Part shown: piece by piece, positions 46,428 to 56,010 of the stretch
How the letters are laid out: the number at the start of each line of letters is the position of its first letter
How positions within the stretch are numbered: the first letter of the stretch is position 1
Assembly: GCF_023617305.1 (NCBI RefSeq)
Contig: NZ_CP081485.1
Span: forward strand, 672,501-736,500
Origin: Methanobrevibacter sp. TLL-48-HuF1
Lineage (GTDB): Archaea > Methanobacteriota > Methanobacteria > Methanobacteriales > Methanobacteriaceae
Length of the DNA: 64,000 nt
Direction of reading: 5' to 3'
Made by a program: the position numbers and the translations under genes
The notes under the pieces: model-generated
Told to the model about the DNA's origin: nothing
Database searches by the model: none
What the model saw: only the letters and a program-made list of their open reading frames with translations

Positions 46428-47897
46428 TCACTGTCCAGTCAATAAAATTCTATTTAAAACCTTTTGAGAGTCCAGATAATACATCTCCAGAACAGTACTG
46501 ACATCTCTGATTGAACGGATATTCTGATTAACCATATGCTGCAAAACAATTTCACGGTTTTTGATTTCTTCATGAAGACTGTTTAAGGAATTTCCACTGA
46601 CTTTAGCTATTTCAGCCAATGTTTTACTGGCAATTCCCACATTTTTAATTGTATCACTTTGAGGATCCCATTCAAAAATTTTGTTTAATTGAACTACACC
46701 TTCCTCTATTCCAGACACTTCAGCAACTTCACTTATTCTTCTAAATGACACCCCATCCGGTTTATAAATTCTGTTCTGCATTATTATAAAATCAATAGCT
46801 GAAATCATAATATTCGGAACAGACATTGGAGCATTTGTTAATCTTGTGATTGTTTCTCTTGCATCATTTGAATGAAGTGTTCCAAATCCGGAATGTCCTG
46901 TATTTAGTGCTGTAAAAAGTGTAATTGCTTCACTTCCTCTAACTTCACCAACGATTATTCTGTCTGGCCTTTGTCTTAGTGAGTTTTTAACCAGGTCATT
47001 CATTGTTAATTCACCTTTGTTTTCAACATTTGGAGGTCTTGTTTCCATTCTAATAACATGTTCATGAGGTATTTGAAGCTCCAGAGTGTCTTCAATTGTA
47101 ATTATCCGCTCTTTCGGATTTATAAATGAAGATAATGCATTTAATGTTGTGGTTTTTCCTGAACTGGTTCCCCCTGATATTATTGCATTAGCTGATTTTA
47201 CTCCCAAACCGTCAAAACACAGCCAGAAAAATGCTGCAAGTTCAACTGAAATTGTTTTTGAGTTTATTAAATCAATTATAGTTAACGGATCTCTTTTAAA
47301 TTTACGTATAGTCATTGACGGACCGTCTGCTGAAATTGGAGGAATTGTTGCATTAACTCTTGAACCGTCCAACAGGCGACCATCTAAAATTGGTGATTCC
47401 TGGTCTATTCTGCGATTTATCTGTCTGGCTATGGAATCAATCAGGTTCATCAGCTCATCAGCATCTTTAAAGAGAATATTCGTTTTCATCATACCATATT
47501 CCCTATGATAAACAAAAACCGGCTTATTTATACCTATTACCATAATCTCTTCAAGATTATCATCACGAATTAACGGGTCAATTTCACCATAACCTACAAG
47601 ATCCTGAAACAGCTTTCTTGCTAAGTTGTCTAAATATTCATTTGAAATGTCATTATTTTGAGAGTTGTTTGCCAACTTTGCAAATAAAAAGTTCTTAATA
47701 TCATTCAATAGCTTGTCTTCATTTACCTGAAGAGATTCATCAGATGATATAGCTAAATCAACTAAATTTTCACGAAGTTCACTTAAAAGAAGTTTTTCTT
47801 CAGAAGAGTATTTTTGTTTAAAAACATTATATTGTGGTACAACATCAAAATTGCCCCCAATACTGCCAAATTGCTTTTTAATTATATTATTGTTCAT
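46428..47897 (-). CDS. Type II/IV secretion ATPase, CpaF/TadA-like
   Basis: This 489-residue ATPase has Walker [18 protein letters not shown], the Asp box [24 protein letters not shown] (His box region) and [15 protein letters not shown] (Walker B). [20 protein letters not shown] is the standard N-terminal signature. It drives pilus-like assembly or secretion with the adjacent TadC-like protein. Confidence 0.85.
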   Translation of the reverse strand: MNNNIIKKQFGSIGGNFDVVPQYNVFKQKYSSEEKLLLSELRENLVDLAISSDESLQVNEDKLLNDIKNFLFAKLANNSQNNDISNEYLDNLARKLFQDLVGYGEIDPLIRDDNLEEIMVIGINKPVFVYHREYGMMKTNILFKDADELMNLIDSIARQINRRIDQESPILDGRLLDGSRVNATIPPISADGPSMTIRKFKRDPLTIIDLINSKTISVELAAFFWLCFDGLGVKSANAIISGGTSSGKTTTLNALSSFINPKERIITIEDTLELQIPHEHVIRMETRPPNVENKGELTMNDLVKNSLRQRPDRIIVGEVRGSEAITLFTALNTGHSGFGTLHSNDARETITRLTNAPMSVPNIMISAIDFIIMQNRIYKPDGVSFRRISEVAEVSGIEEGVVQLNKIFEWDPQSDTIKNVGIASKTLAEIAKVSGNSLNSLHEEIKNREIVLQHMVNQNIRSIRDVSTVLEMYYLDSQKVLNRILLTGQ

Positions 47898-48009
47898 ATT
47901 TACAACCTAAAACGATTTTAAATCTATTTTAGACATTAGTAATACTAATTAATAAATTTTTTATTACTTTCCAAATAATAATTACATACTAACATCAATA
48001 TACAAGAAT

Positions 48010-48963
48010 ATGACACAAAACTGCTTCTGTGGAAAAAACTGTATTACAACAAAAGAAAACATAGCTGACAAAATAGCTGATTTAAACCCATGTGAAAAGT
48101 GTGAAGACATTACAATAAAAAAATTCAGTCCAATAAATGAATTAATTGACTTCAATAAGCTTGATTCAGATTATAAAAAATGCGAATGCGGAAAAAGGCC
48201 TATTGACATTGTAATGAGCCATATTCTAAAAATAATGATTGAAGAGGAAATAGTTCCTCAAAATGCAACATTAAGAAGGCACAGCCCGATTCCACTTCCA
48301 AGCTTTTATTATTCAACACAGATGGCACAGTTTATAGGCAAGGATTCAGTAATTTTAATCCACCCTGATTTCAATAAAAAAGTTGCCGAAAGATTAAACA
48401 ATGAAGTAGATGAAGTAAAAGGAGTTTTAAAAGGAAATCCTCAAGAAGTAAACGGCATGATAAACAAAGATTCCCCTATAAAAAACTTTGAATTACTCTC
48501 CGGCTGTGATAAGCGTTCAGATGTTATGAGAACACTTATTAAAAATGAGGCCGAACTGGAAAAAATAATTATAAACAAAAATCAGCACCAGCACCATATT
48601 GAAGTAGCACCAACAACAGAAGAAAAGCTGATTAAGCTTCACAATTACCTGGAAAACAGCAATATCAAAAAAGGAATAGCTATTGATGGAATGTGCGGTA
48701 ACGGATCAATTGGAATCTATTTGCTCAAATACGGATTTGAAAAAGTAATATTCAATGATATTTACAGCGAAGCTATTGAAAATCTGAAATTTAATCTTGA
48801 AGTTAATGAAATACTCGGAAATTATGAAATTTACAATAAAGCATTTGAAGATTTGGAAGTTGAAAAATGTGATTTGTGTGTAATTGACAGCTATCCCCAG
48901 ACAGATATTGAAGAAATTATCAAAAAAGCCGAGAAAATAGCTGACAATGTATTAATAATCTAA
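48010..48963 (+). CDS. SAM-dependent methyltransferase with Cys-rich N-terminus
   Basis: In this 317-residue protein the first 65 residues contain nine or so cysteines (NCFCGKNC, CEKCED, KKCECGKRP), a probable zinc or cluster-binding part. The C-terminal third is a class I methyltransferase: AIDGMCGNGSIGIYLL (motif I), VIFNDIYSEAIENL (motif II) and DLCVIDSYPQTD (motif IV-like). The substrate is unknown, and the DSYP in place of the common NPPY argues against N-methylation of bases. Its stop overlaps the convergent TctA gene. Confidence 0.65.
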   Translation: MTQNCFCGKNCITTKENIADKIADLNPCEKCEDITIKKFSPINELIDFNKLDSDYKKCECGKRPIDIVMSHILKIMIEEEIVPQNATLRRHSPIPLPSFYYSTQMAQFIGKDSVILIHPDFNKKVAERLNNEVDEVKGVLKGNPQEVNGMINKDSPIKNFELLSGCDKRSDVMRTLIKNEAELEKIIINKNQHQHHIEVAPTTEEKLIKLHNYLENSNIKKGIAIDGMCGNGSIGIYLLKYGFEKVIFNDIYSEAIENLKFNLEVNEILGNYEIYNKAFEDLEVEKCDLCVIDSYPQTDIEEIIKKAEKIADNVLII

Positions 48964-50213
48964 ATAAACATTTGCATATAAATTACAATAGCTGGAATTA
49001 TTAAAACTCCCATCAGATGAGATTTTCCAACTCCAATATAATGAGGCAGCATTCCAAGAGCAGTTGATGTAATTAAAGCCAGCACCATATAAAAAATCGG
49101 GGCTTTATAATATAATGTGAAAATGTATAAAATCCCAATTTGTAAAATAATCACAGCTACTGATAATTTACGATAATCAACTCCACCCATTAACTTTGAA
49201 AAAGAATCACCTAATTTTAAACATAGAACCAAAGATATTGAAACTGCTATTAATGATGCAAAAATAAAGATCATCAGATGGTTAATGGACATGTCTGAAA
49301 TTAAATAAGACATATAAACTGCAATGCCGCTTCTGGGATTTCCAATTATATAAATTGCCATTAAAGAAAAAAGACAATCTGAAATATTCAAACCTGAAGT
49401 AGCCAGTAAAAAATTAACTGTATCATCTTCAGAATTATCATTTGTACCGCTGGCTGCCTGAGCTATTACAGTTCCCTGAGCAGGACCGAAACCCGGAAGG
49501 AATCCCAAAATAGCTCCTGTAATTCCTCCGGCAAAAATGCTTTTAAATTTATTTAAATCTATGTTTAGCTCATAAAAATTGTTCTGATGAGGAATAGTTG
49601 AATTATCATTTAAACTAAATAAAATAGTACTTATTCCAAATAATCCTGAAAAAATACACATCAAGGAAACACCTGATGAAATTGGAGTCTGAAAAATAGT
49701 CCATCCCAAAATTCCTGAAAGTAAAAACAGGAGTAATGACCATGCAAAGTCTCTTTTTGAGTTCGTAAGTGCATAAGTTAAATAAACTGAAGCTGAGAGC
49801 AGAATAATCCAAGTGTATGGCTTTGTAAGCTCATGTAAAAAAGGCAAGGTTATTGCAAAAACAGGCATCATCAAAATTGTAATTACAATTGCCCCAAATC
49901 CCCCAATAGCCACTATTCTTATAACTTCCTTTGACCTTCCCTGCAAAACCATTCTATGGCCGGGAAGAACAGATGTTGCAGTTCCTTCCTGTGGAACTCC
50001 TAAAAGCATTGAAGGTACAAATTCAGTTAATGCATGAGCTACAGACATTGATACCATTAAAACACATAAAAATTCCGGAGATAGAAACCCTAAAAGAAAT
50101 GTAGATGATGCAAACAGTATTGCGCCGGCAGTATTGACATGAATCCCCGGAATCATTCCAGTTAAAGTTCCAATTGAAATTCCTATAAAACAAGCAAATA
50201 CTAATTCTAACAT
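48960..50213 (-). CDS. TctA-like permease (DUF112)
   Basis: This 417-residue membrane protein has about ten segments. It carries the two TctA signatures, GTLTGMIPGIHVNTAGAI at the N-terminus and GAILGFLPGFGPAQGTVIA in the middle, plus LLGVPQEGTATSVLPGHRM. It is shorter than bacterial TctA (about 500 residues), and no TctB or binding protein is adjacent, as is usual for archaeal homologues. The substrate is unknown. Confidence 0.78.
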   Translation of the reverse strand: MLELVFACFIGISIGTLTGMIPGIHVNTAGAILFASSTFLLGFLSPEFLCVLMVSMSVAHALTEFVPSMLLGVPQEGTATSVLPGHRMVLQGRSKEVIRIVAIGGFGAIVITILMMPVFAITLPFLHELTKPYTWIILLSASVYLTYALTNSKRDFAWSLLLFLLSGILGWTIFQTPISSGVSLMCIFSGLFGISTILFSLNDNSTIPHQNNFYELNIDLNKFKSIFAGGITGAILGFLPGFGPAQGTVIAQAASGTNDNSEDDTVNFLLATSGLNISDCLFSLMAIYIIGNPRSGIAVYMSYLISDMSINHLMIFIFASLIAVSISLVLCLKLGDSFSKLMGGVDYRKLSVAVIILQIGILYIFTLYYKAPIFYMVLALITSTALGMLPHYIGVGKSHLMGVLIIPAIVIYMQMFI

Positions 50214-50305
50214 AGCTATTGATTAAACTAACTATAATTTATACTTTGTTTAATTCAAATGAGAATATTTAGCTAGTTTTAAAAAAATGCTTCAAAAAAA
50301 GAATA

Positions 50306-50779
50306 TTAATATTTGAAATTATCAACATTTTGTCTGTCAAATTCCAATGCCTTTAAAGCTAATCTCTCTAATGTTACAAGCAGCTCTCCCCTAGACATTT
50401 CTATTTCATTTGCAATTTCATTTTCCCATTCTGCTTCTTTATCACGGAAAAATTTACCCCATACTCTTCCTTTTTCAGTGAGGTCAATTTTATAAGCTCT
50501 TTTATTTTCTTCAGTATAAGTTCTGGTCAGAATTCCCTTTTCTTCAAGTTCACCAAATGCCCTTGAAACTCCAGACCTGTCCATAAAACAGGCTGTTGCA
50601 ATATCTGACTGGGTTGAACTATCATTATAAAAGATATGCATCAGCATATAATACTGATTTTTATTAATATCAAATTCTTTGAGATACTGATTAATAAAAA
50701 TATCATGGAAAGAATGCAGGCTTATTATATGACAAATCATATGGGGACTTAATCTAATAAGATCATCTGTTGTATACAT
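50306..50779 (-). CDS. MarR-family transcription regulator
   Basis: This 157-residue protein has a winged helix: NQYYMLMHIFYNDSSTQSDIATACFMDRSGVSRAF is condensed here as residues 40-75, followed by the wing LEEKGILTRTYTEENKRAYKIDL. The ends form dimer helices. It may control the TctA gene 92 bp downstream and itself, since an operator-like repeat sits at its own promoter. Confidence 0.82.
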   Translation of the reverse strand: MYTTDDLIRLSPHMICHIISLHSFHDIFINQYLKEFDINKNQYYMLMHIFYNDSSTQSDIATACFMDRSGVSRAFGELEEKGILTRTYTEENKRAYKIDLTEKGRVWGKFFRDKEAEWENEIANEIEMSRGELLVTLERLALKALEFDRQNVDNFKY

Positions 50780-50870
50780 TGAAAAACACCATTAAAATTT
50801 ATAAAAAACCATATATAACCTATTGAAACTAATCAATAATTATTAACTGGTTTAATTTTTTTGAAAAATA

Positions 50871-50896
50871 ATATATAAATGTTGTTATGTACAACA
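50871..50896 (-). promoter_or_regulatory. marR promoter with inverted repeat
   Basis: GTTGT-TATGT-ACAAC (50881-50895) is an inverted repeat immediately upstream of a minus-strand TTTATATAT box (50871-50879). The position overlaps the TFB recognition element, so a bound repressor would block transcription. Autoregulation by the MarR protein is likely. Confidence 0.5.
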
Positions 50897-50937
50897 ATAA
50901 TTTGCAAATATAAAAAAAAGTAAATTAAAAAGAAGAT

Positions 50938-51207
50938 TTACATTAATCTTCTAGTATCAGTAATTTCTACACTAGCTACATCAGCTAATTGTGCCATAGC
51001 TTCTTCAGTAGATTCTGTTCCACCTTCACCATCTTCAATAATGAAAATGAGGTTTAATGCAACTAAACCAAATGCAATTGGTTCTTCTTCAATTTTGTGG
51101 AATTCTGCTTCAGCAGGCATAGCTGCTTGAATAGCTACTTTTAAAGCTTCTAAATCTACATCAGGACTTTCTGGCATGATTTTTAAAGTTGCTACAACTT
51201 CACCCAT
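50938..51207 (-). CDS. ef1B: Translation elongation factor 1-beta
   Basis: This 89-residue protein (EVVATLKIMPESPDVDLEAL, then the C-terminal FGLVALNLIFIIEDGEGGTE) is archaeal aEF-1beta, the GDP/GTP exchange factor for aEF-1alpha. The start is ATG 51207 behind GGAGG; TTG 51210 is also in frame. It ends the mfnE/zinc-ribbon operon. Confidence 0.92.
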   Translation of the reverse strand: MGEVVATLKIMPESPDVDLEALKVAIQAAMPAEAEFHKIEEEPIAFGLVALNLIFIIEDGEGGTESTEEAMAQLADVASVEITDTRRLM

Positions 51208-51231
51208 CAATATTCCTCCATTAATAAGTAT

Positions 51232-51393
51232 TTATGGTCCTTCAAAACCACATTCACATTTATAAGCATGACCGAAAGTACGGCATTTTTCACATCTTGC
51301 TATTTTTGCTCCACAAACAGGACATTCAAATTCAACGAAAGGTCCGGTTAATGGAATTTCTTGTTTACATGAAATACATTCTACTTCTTTCAT
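51232..51393 (-). CDS. Small zinc-ribbon RNA-binding-type protein (HVO_2753-like)
   Basis: A 53-residue protein is encoded from ATG 51393 (AGGTGAT just upstream) to TAA 51232. Four paired motifs, CISC, CPVC, CEKC and CEC, make two zinc ribbons in the order typical of the archaeal family that includes HVO_2753. It lies between mfnE and aEF-1beta, which supports a translation-linked role. The start codon abuts the mfnE stop. Confidence 0.85.
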   Translation of the reverse strand: MKEVECISCKQEIPLTGPFVEFECPVCGAKIARCEKCRTFGHAYKCECGFEGP

Positions 51394-52053
51394 CTAATCA
51401 CCTATTATTTGTGTGTAATCGAAATTATAATTATCTATATTATCATCAATAAGAGATAACACCCGTTCAGGGTACTTTCCATTTACAACAAAACAATCAG
51501 CCCCGAATTTAAGTAAAAGAGAAGGCAACATTAAGTCTATTGATGTTTCATCAAAAGTCAGTAGTTTTTTTGCATCAATGACATTAATAAATTCCGAACC
51601 TTCTTCATTAGGTTCTCGGGTATATATACCATTTACATTTGTTACTATTAAAAGCTTTGCATTTAAAGAGTGTGCAACATAAGCTGCAATTGAATCGGAA
51701 GTTACATCCCATGAACATTCAAAAGGATCTTCTTTTTCTAAAAATTCAGAAACACTGAAAATAGGAGTAAATCCCTTATCTGAAATTTCTTCAGCTTCAT
51801 CAATAGTATATGCCAATTTTGTAGAGTTTACCTTATCATTGACTAATTTAGATAAAATATCCATACATTCAATCGCAGTATTATGACTAGTTTCATCAGA
51901 AAAATGATAGTATGAATCATATTTTCTTATCAAATTAGCAAATTCTCCCCCACCTAAAATAATTAAAGAATTTGTATTTTCCAGTTTTTTAGCCAGAGTT
52001 ATTGCATCTTTTGGAAATAAACTTCCCCCAATTTTAACAACTTGTTTGATAAT
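51394..52053 (-). CDS. mfnE: Amino acid kinase family, methanofuran biosynthesis kinase MfnE
   Basis: The frame encodes about 219 residues. KQVVKIGGSLFPKDAI (residues 3-18) is the phosphate-binding KxGGS of amino acid kinases, SLIILGGGEFANLI is the second glycine loop, and VTSDSIAAYVAHSL and KLLIVTNVNGIY follow. MfnE phosphorylates aminomethylfuran phosphate. Its neighbour aEF-1beta is also adjacent in Methanocaldococcus. No ATG, GTG or TTG precedes the KxGGS motif: the frame is closed by TAG at 52066-52068, and the only plausible starts are ATC or ATT at 52051-52056. TTG 51933 would remove the active-site loop. Confidence 0.75.
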   Translation of the reverse strand: MIKQVVKIGGSLFPKDAITLAKKLENTNSLIILGGGEFANLIRKYDSYYHFSDETSHNTAIECMDILSKLVNDKVNSTKLAYTIDEAEEISDKGFTPIFSVSEFLEKEDPFECSWDVTSDSIAAYVAHSLNAKLLIVTNVNGIYTREPNEEGSEFINVIDAKKLLTFDETSIDLMLPSLLLKFGADCFVVNGKYPERVLSLIDDNIDNYNFDYTQIIGD

Positions 52054-52117
52054 GATATCCCCAACCTAATTTACTATGTGTTTAATTAAAAATAGCTATC
52101 ATTAAATTAAATGAAAC

Positions 52118-52456
52118 TCACAAAAGTTTTAAATCCCCAGTTATCTTGTCCATTATTTCATCCTCATCAGGCCCAATACCCAAAACTGTTGTAGTTGATG
52201 TAGGTAACTGAGTCCTTCCAGCATCAACTACCAGATAATTGGAAACATTGTTTTTATCCGCTTCTTTTTTAAGGTTCAGCAATTCTTCTAAAGAATCAAC
52301 TTTACAAACAACCTTAGCATAACCATCTGTTTCCCATTTTTTAATTATTTTAGAATCTGTTTTTTTATAGGAACCTATAGAACCATGACAGCATTGAGCT
52401 GCAATTTTTCCTTTCCCCATTTTTAAATCTCTTCTTACAACCATCACCTGTTTCAT
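52118..52456 (-). CDS. pth2: Peptidyl-tRNA hydrolase, archaeal type
   Basis: This protein of about 112 residues has KQVMVVRRDLKMGKGKIAAQ, CCHGSIGSY and VVDAGRTQLPTSTTTVLGIGP, the complete Pth2 signature. It frees peptides from stalled peptidyl-tRNA. ATG 52456 gives the usual N-terminus; GTG 52462 is possible. Ribosome-binding sequence is weak, so the mRNA may be leaderless or nearly so. Confidence 0.93.
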   Translation of the reverse strand: MKQVMVVRRDLKMGKGKIAAQCCHGSIGSYKKTDSKIIKKWETDGYAKVVCKVDSLEELLNLKKEADKNNVSNYLVVDAGRTQLPTSTTTVLGIGPDEDEIMDKITGDLKLL

Positions 52457-52581
52457 ACACACATTTTTCTATGTGTCTATTTAAATAATTTTAGCTTCAA
52501 TAAAGTATAATACCTATAATGTTTATATAGATTATTACTATTTTAAGTGAAAAAAATTTACTTAAATAAGGAGGTGTACTT

Positions 52582-52944
52582 ATGAATAAAAAAGTTATTG
52601 TAATAATAATTGCGATTTGTATAATAGCTGCATTTACAATACCTGCATTTATTTCAGAAAATGACTCCTCAAAAACAGATGACAAAAGCGATTTTAAAAT
52701 CAAGATTGAAAGTGGCGGAACATGGAGACTTGACCTTATAGTTGACGGACATCATTCACTTATAGAAGGAAACGGTTCCAGAACAATCAACCTGGGAAAG
52801 ATAGATTCTGCAAGTATAACATTTAATCAATATAGAGGCGGACCTTCCACAATTTCATTATTGGACGGAGATGATACTGTTATAAATAGAGGAAGAGCTC
52901 CTAACGAAGGGTTTGCAACTGTGTACTTTTATCATAAAGCTTAA
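52582..52944 (+). CDS. Small secreted protein of unknown function
   Basis: This 120-residue protein has an N-terminal hydrophobic anchor or signal (residues 3-24). A beta-rich domain follows (GGTWRLDLIVDGHHSLIEGNG, ITFNQYRGGPSTISLLDG). The exported part contains no cysteine. AGGAGGTG precedes the ATG. It resembles domains seen in methanogen surface proteins, but I recognise no family. Confidence 0.6.
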   Translation: MNKKVIVIIIAICIIAAFTIPAFISENDSSKTDDKSDFKIKIESGGTWRLDLIVDGHHSLIEGNGSRTINLGKIDSASITFNQYRGGPSTISLLDGDDTVINRGRAPNEGFATVYFYHKA

Positions 52945-52945
52945 A

Positions 52946-52965
52946 ATGGAAGTTTAACCTTCCAT
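52946..52965 (+). terminator. Terminator hairpin
   Basis: ATGGAAG and CTTCCAT form a 7-bp stem with a 6-nt loop two bases after the stop codon of the secreted-protein gene. A TTTTTT tract follows at 52971-52976. Confidence 0.6.
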
Positions 52966-53094
52966 AACTATTTTTTAAAATTTTAATTTAAAACTTAAAT
53001 AATATATGACCAAATCCTTTAAAAATGAAAAAAAACTAATATAAAAATACTATTAATTTTTATTTTTATTATTATTTAATTAAAGGAGATATAA

Positions 53095-54873
53095 ATGAGT
53101 CGTATTTCTATATTAGACAAAGACAAATGTCAACCCAAGAAATGTAATTTTGTTTGTATTGATTACTGCCCAGGAGTTAGAATGGATGAAGATACTATCA
53201 TCATTGATGAAAACACTAACAAGCCATTAATTTCTGAAGAATTATGTGAAGGATGTGGTATTTGTACAAACAGATGTCCATTTGATGCTATTTCAATTAT
53301 TAACTTGCCTGAAGCTATAGGAGAACCAATTCATAGATTCGGACAAAACCAATTTGAATTATTCGGACTCCCCAGTTTAACTGAAGGCAGCGTATTAGGT
53401 TTGCTTGGTCCAAATGGAATCGGTAAGTCAACAATAATGAACATACTATCTGGAACTTTAATTCCAAACTTAGGAGATTATGAAAACCCCCAGAATAATT
53501 GGGATAAAGTAATTGAACATTATAAAGGTTCAGCTCTTCAAAACTACTTTACAAAATTAGCTGCTGGAGAAATAAAAGCTATTTTAAAACCTCAAATGGT
53601 AGATCAGCTTCCCAAAGTTGTAAAAGGAAAAGTAAGTGATTTGCTTACAAACGTTGATGAAAGAGGAAAATTAGATTATGTTTGTGATGAATTAGATCTT
53701 CATAATGTTTTAGACCGTGAAATGAAAAACTTAAGTGGTGGGGAACTCCAAAGAGTAGCTATAGCTGCAACTGTTTTAAGAGAAGGAGACTTCTATTACT
53801 TCGATGAACCTACATCATGGCTGGATGTTTCACAAAGATTAAATGCAGTAAAAGTAATTCGTTCACTTGCCCAAGACGGTAAAAGTGTTTTAGTTATTGA
53901 ACACGATCTAGCTACTTTAGATGCATTATCTGACAATATACATGTTTTATTTGGTGAACCTGGAGGATATGGTGTTGTATCAGGTAGAAAAGGTGTTAGA
54001 ATTGGAATTAATGCATACATAAATGGATTTTTAGCTGAAGAAAATGTAAGAATAAGAAAAAACCCTATTGAATTTACAATCAGACCACCAACTCCCGAAG
54101 ATGAAGGGGAGTCATTATCCAGCTATTCCGATTTAAGTAAGGATTATGGAGGGTTTAAGTTAACTGCAGATGCTGGAGAAATTTTCCATGACGAAATTGT
54201 AACTGCATTCGGTTCAAACGGTATCGGAAAAACCACATTTGCCAAAATGCTGGCTGGAGTGGAAGAACCAACAAGTGGAGAAGTAGATACAGAAGTTACA
54301 ATAGCATACAAACCACAATATATAGTTTCTGATTTTGAAGGAACTGTCAGCGACTTTTTATACATGAATGCACCAAGTTTCGGAAGCAATATCTTTAAAA
54401 GTGAGATTATGGATCCTTTTAAATTAGAAGATATGCTTGAAAAGGAAGTTAAAAAGTTAAGTGGAGGAGAACTTCAAAGACTTGCAATAGCTGCAACACT
54501 TTCAAAAGATGCTGAAATTTATCTTTTCGATGAACCTACTGCATTTTTAGATGTAGAACAAAGACTGATAGCTGCAAGAGTCATTAGAAAGATGGTAGAA
54601 AGCAGAAATGCAGCATCACTTATTGTAGACCACGATATTGTATTTATCGATTATATATCAGACAGGGCAATGGTATTTAACGGTACTCCGGGTTTAGAAG
54701 GACATGCATCCAAACCAACAGATTTAAGAAGTTCCATGAACGAATTTTTAGGAAATCTGAATATTACATTCAGAAGAGATAAAGAAACAAAAAGACCAAG
54801 AGTCAATAAATTAGACAGCTATCTTGATCGTGAACAAAAAGAAAAAGGAGAATATTACTACTTATCAGATTAA
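53095..54873 (+). CDS. abcE1: ABCE1/Rli1 ribosome-recycling ATPase
   Basis: The protein has 592 residues. The N-terminal iron-sulfur domain has [15 protein letters not shown] and [13 protein letters not shown], two 4Fe-4S clusters. Two ABC domains follow. The first has [28 protein letters not shown] and [12 protein letters not shown]; the second [25 protein letters not shown] and [11 protein letters not shown]. It splits ribosomes after termination together with aRF1. It is complete and standard, starting behind GGAGAT. Confidence 0.96.
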   Translation: MSRISILDKDKCQPKKCNFVCIDYCPGVRMDEDTIIIDENTNKPLISEELCEGCGICTNRCPFDAISIINLPEAIGEPIHRFGQNQFELFGLPSLTEGSVLGLLGPNGIGKSTIMNILSGTLIPNLGDYENPQNNWDKVIEHYKGSALQNYFTKLAAGEIKAILKPQMVDQLPKVVKGKVSDLLTNVDERGKLDYVCDELDLHNVLDREMKNLSGGELQRVAIAATVLREGDFYYFDEPTSWLDVSQRLNAVKVIRSLAQDGKSVLVIEHDLATLDALSDNIHVLFGEPGGYGVVSGRKGVRIGINAYINGFLAEENVRIRKNPIEFTIRPPTPEDEGESLSSYSDLSKDYGGFKLTADAGEIFHDEIVTAFGSNGIGKTTFAKMLAGVEEPTSGEVDTEVTIAYKPQYIVSDFEGTVSDFLYMNAPSFGSNIFKSEIMDPFKLEDMLEKEVKKLSGGELQRLAIAATLSKDAEIYLFDEPTAFLDVEQRLIAARVIRKMVESRNAASLIVDHDIVFIDYISDRAMVFNGTPGLEGHASKPTDLRSSMNEFLGNLNITFRRDKETKRPRVNKLDSYLDREQKEKGEYYYLSD

Positions 54874-55247
54874 ATATTCTCCAATTCTTTTAAAATATAA
54901 TCTTTTAAAGCCTTAACGGCTTTTTCACCATCATCATCTAACCTGACTGAATCATTAGGATTCAAATCATTTTCTTTGACAACTGACTCAGCATCAATAT
55001 TCCTCATTATATCAATGTCTTTTTCTTTTAGAATAGTTGAAACACAATCATCCGTACATCCTGTTATTGATACTACTTTTGCACCTTCCAGAATAGGACT
55101 GCATTGATTTGGTTGTGCAGAATATTCAGTTATGCATGCTGCAACAATATTTTCATTATCCAGAGCTAATTCCACCGTAGCAGCTCTTACTACCAAACCA
55201 AGGGGACTTAATCCACTACATGACACTAATGCTATTTTATCACTCAT
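54870..55247 (-). CDS. DGC-domain putative zinc-binding protein
   Basis: This protein of about 125 residues begins [20 protein letters not shown] and contains [20 protein letters not shown]. Conserved cysteines in these places match the DGC (PF08859) family of putative metal-binding proteins. The start is ATG 55247 after GAGGTTGAT. Its 3' end overlaps abcE1 by 4 bp, and it is coupled to the iron-sulfur gene upstream. Confidence 0.68.
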   Translation of the reverse strand: MSDKIALVSCSGLSPLGLVVRAATVELALDNENIVAACITEYSAQPNQCSPILEGAKVVSITGCTDDCVSTILKEKDIDIMRNIDAESVVKENDLNPNDSVRLDDDGEKAVKALKDYILKELENI

Positions 55248-55252
55248 AATAA

Positions 55253-56008
55253 TCAACCTCTCTTTTTAGCTACTCTTTTATCATATTTTTGCTTTATTTT
55301 AATATAACCTTTTTTATAAAATGGACAAACCAGCATACACTGACTGCATCCTTCCCTATGAGCAGTGCAAACTTTTTTCAGTACCAGCTCATTTTCATCA
55401 AATGCATTTTCAGGGCATTTTCTGATACATTTTCCGCAGGTTTTACAAAATTCTCCAACCCAGCACATGTCATTTTCTTTTTTGAAAGGCAAATTTTCAA
55501 TTGATGTGTGAATCATAAAAAATCCGATATTTAAACCCTCTTTAAAAAGACACATATTGCTTCTTGTAATAACCGCATCATTTGACTGCATAGCTATTGC
55601 CCTTAAACTGATTTCATCATCTAACGGATTAAGCAACTCTGCAGCAAATCCTTTTTTCCTTAAAAAATCAGCAAACCCATACATCTTACGGCCGATTTCC
55701 TGAAATTCATCATCTGTAAGTTTACATTTTAGTTTTGAGGGTTCCATTTCCAAAATTTCAGGAGACATCAGATATTTAAAAATAATAACATTGTCAAAAT
55801 CAATATTCCATTCTTCCCTAAATTCATCACTTAATTTAGAATAGCTAATGCCTGCACAATTATTTTCAATAGCTAAGTTTTCCAAATCTTTTAAAATAGA
55901 ATTATCAATTTGGGTTTTGGGATTTGCAGGATTTGAAACTTTATAAAAATCAGGTAGCGGATGATGATATTTAAATCTAAAATCTTCATCCGTAATTTCG
56001 AAACACAT
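55253..56008 (-). CDS. QueG-like 4Fe-4S protein
   Basis: In this 251-residue protein the C-terminal third carries CKTCGKCIRKCPENAF and CSQCMLVCPFYKKGY, two 4Fe-4S motifs. The upstream part has RSNMCLFKEGLNIGFFMIHTSIE, reminiscent of epoxyqueuosine reductase and reductive-dehalogenase-like proteins. There is no clear cobalamin motif. The reaction is unknown. It lies between the aminotransferase and DGC genes in one operon with very short gaps. Confidence 0.65.
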   Translation of the reverse strand: MCFEITDEDFRFKYHHPLPDFYKVSNPANPKTQIDNSILKDLENLAIENNCAGISYSKLSDEFREEWNIDFDNVIIFKYLMSPEILEMEPSKLKCKLTDDEFQEIGRKMYGFADFLRKKGFAAELLNPLDDEISLRAIAMQSNDAVITRSNMCLFKEGLNIGFFMIHTSIENLPFKKENDMCWVGEFCKTCGKCIRKCPENAFDENELVLKKVCTAHREGCSQCMLVCPFYKKGYIKIKQKYDKRVAKKRG

Positions 56009-56010
56009 AA

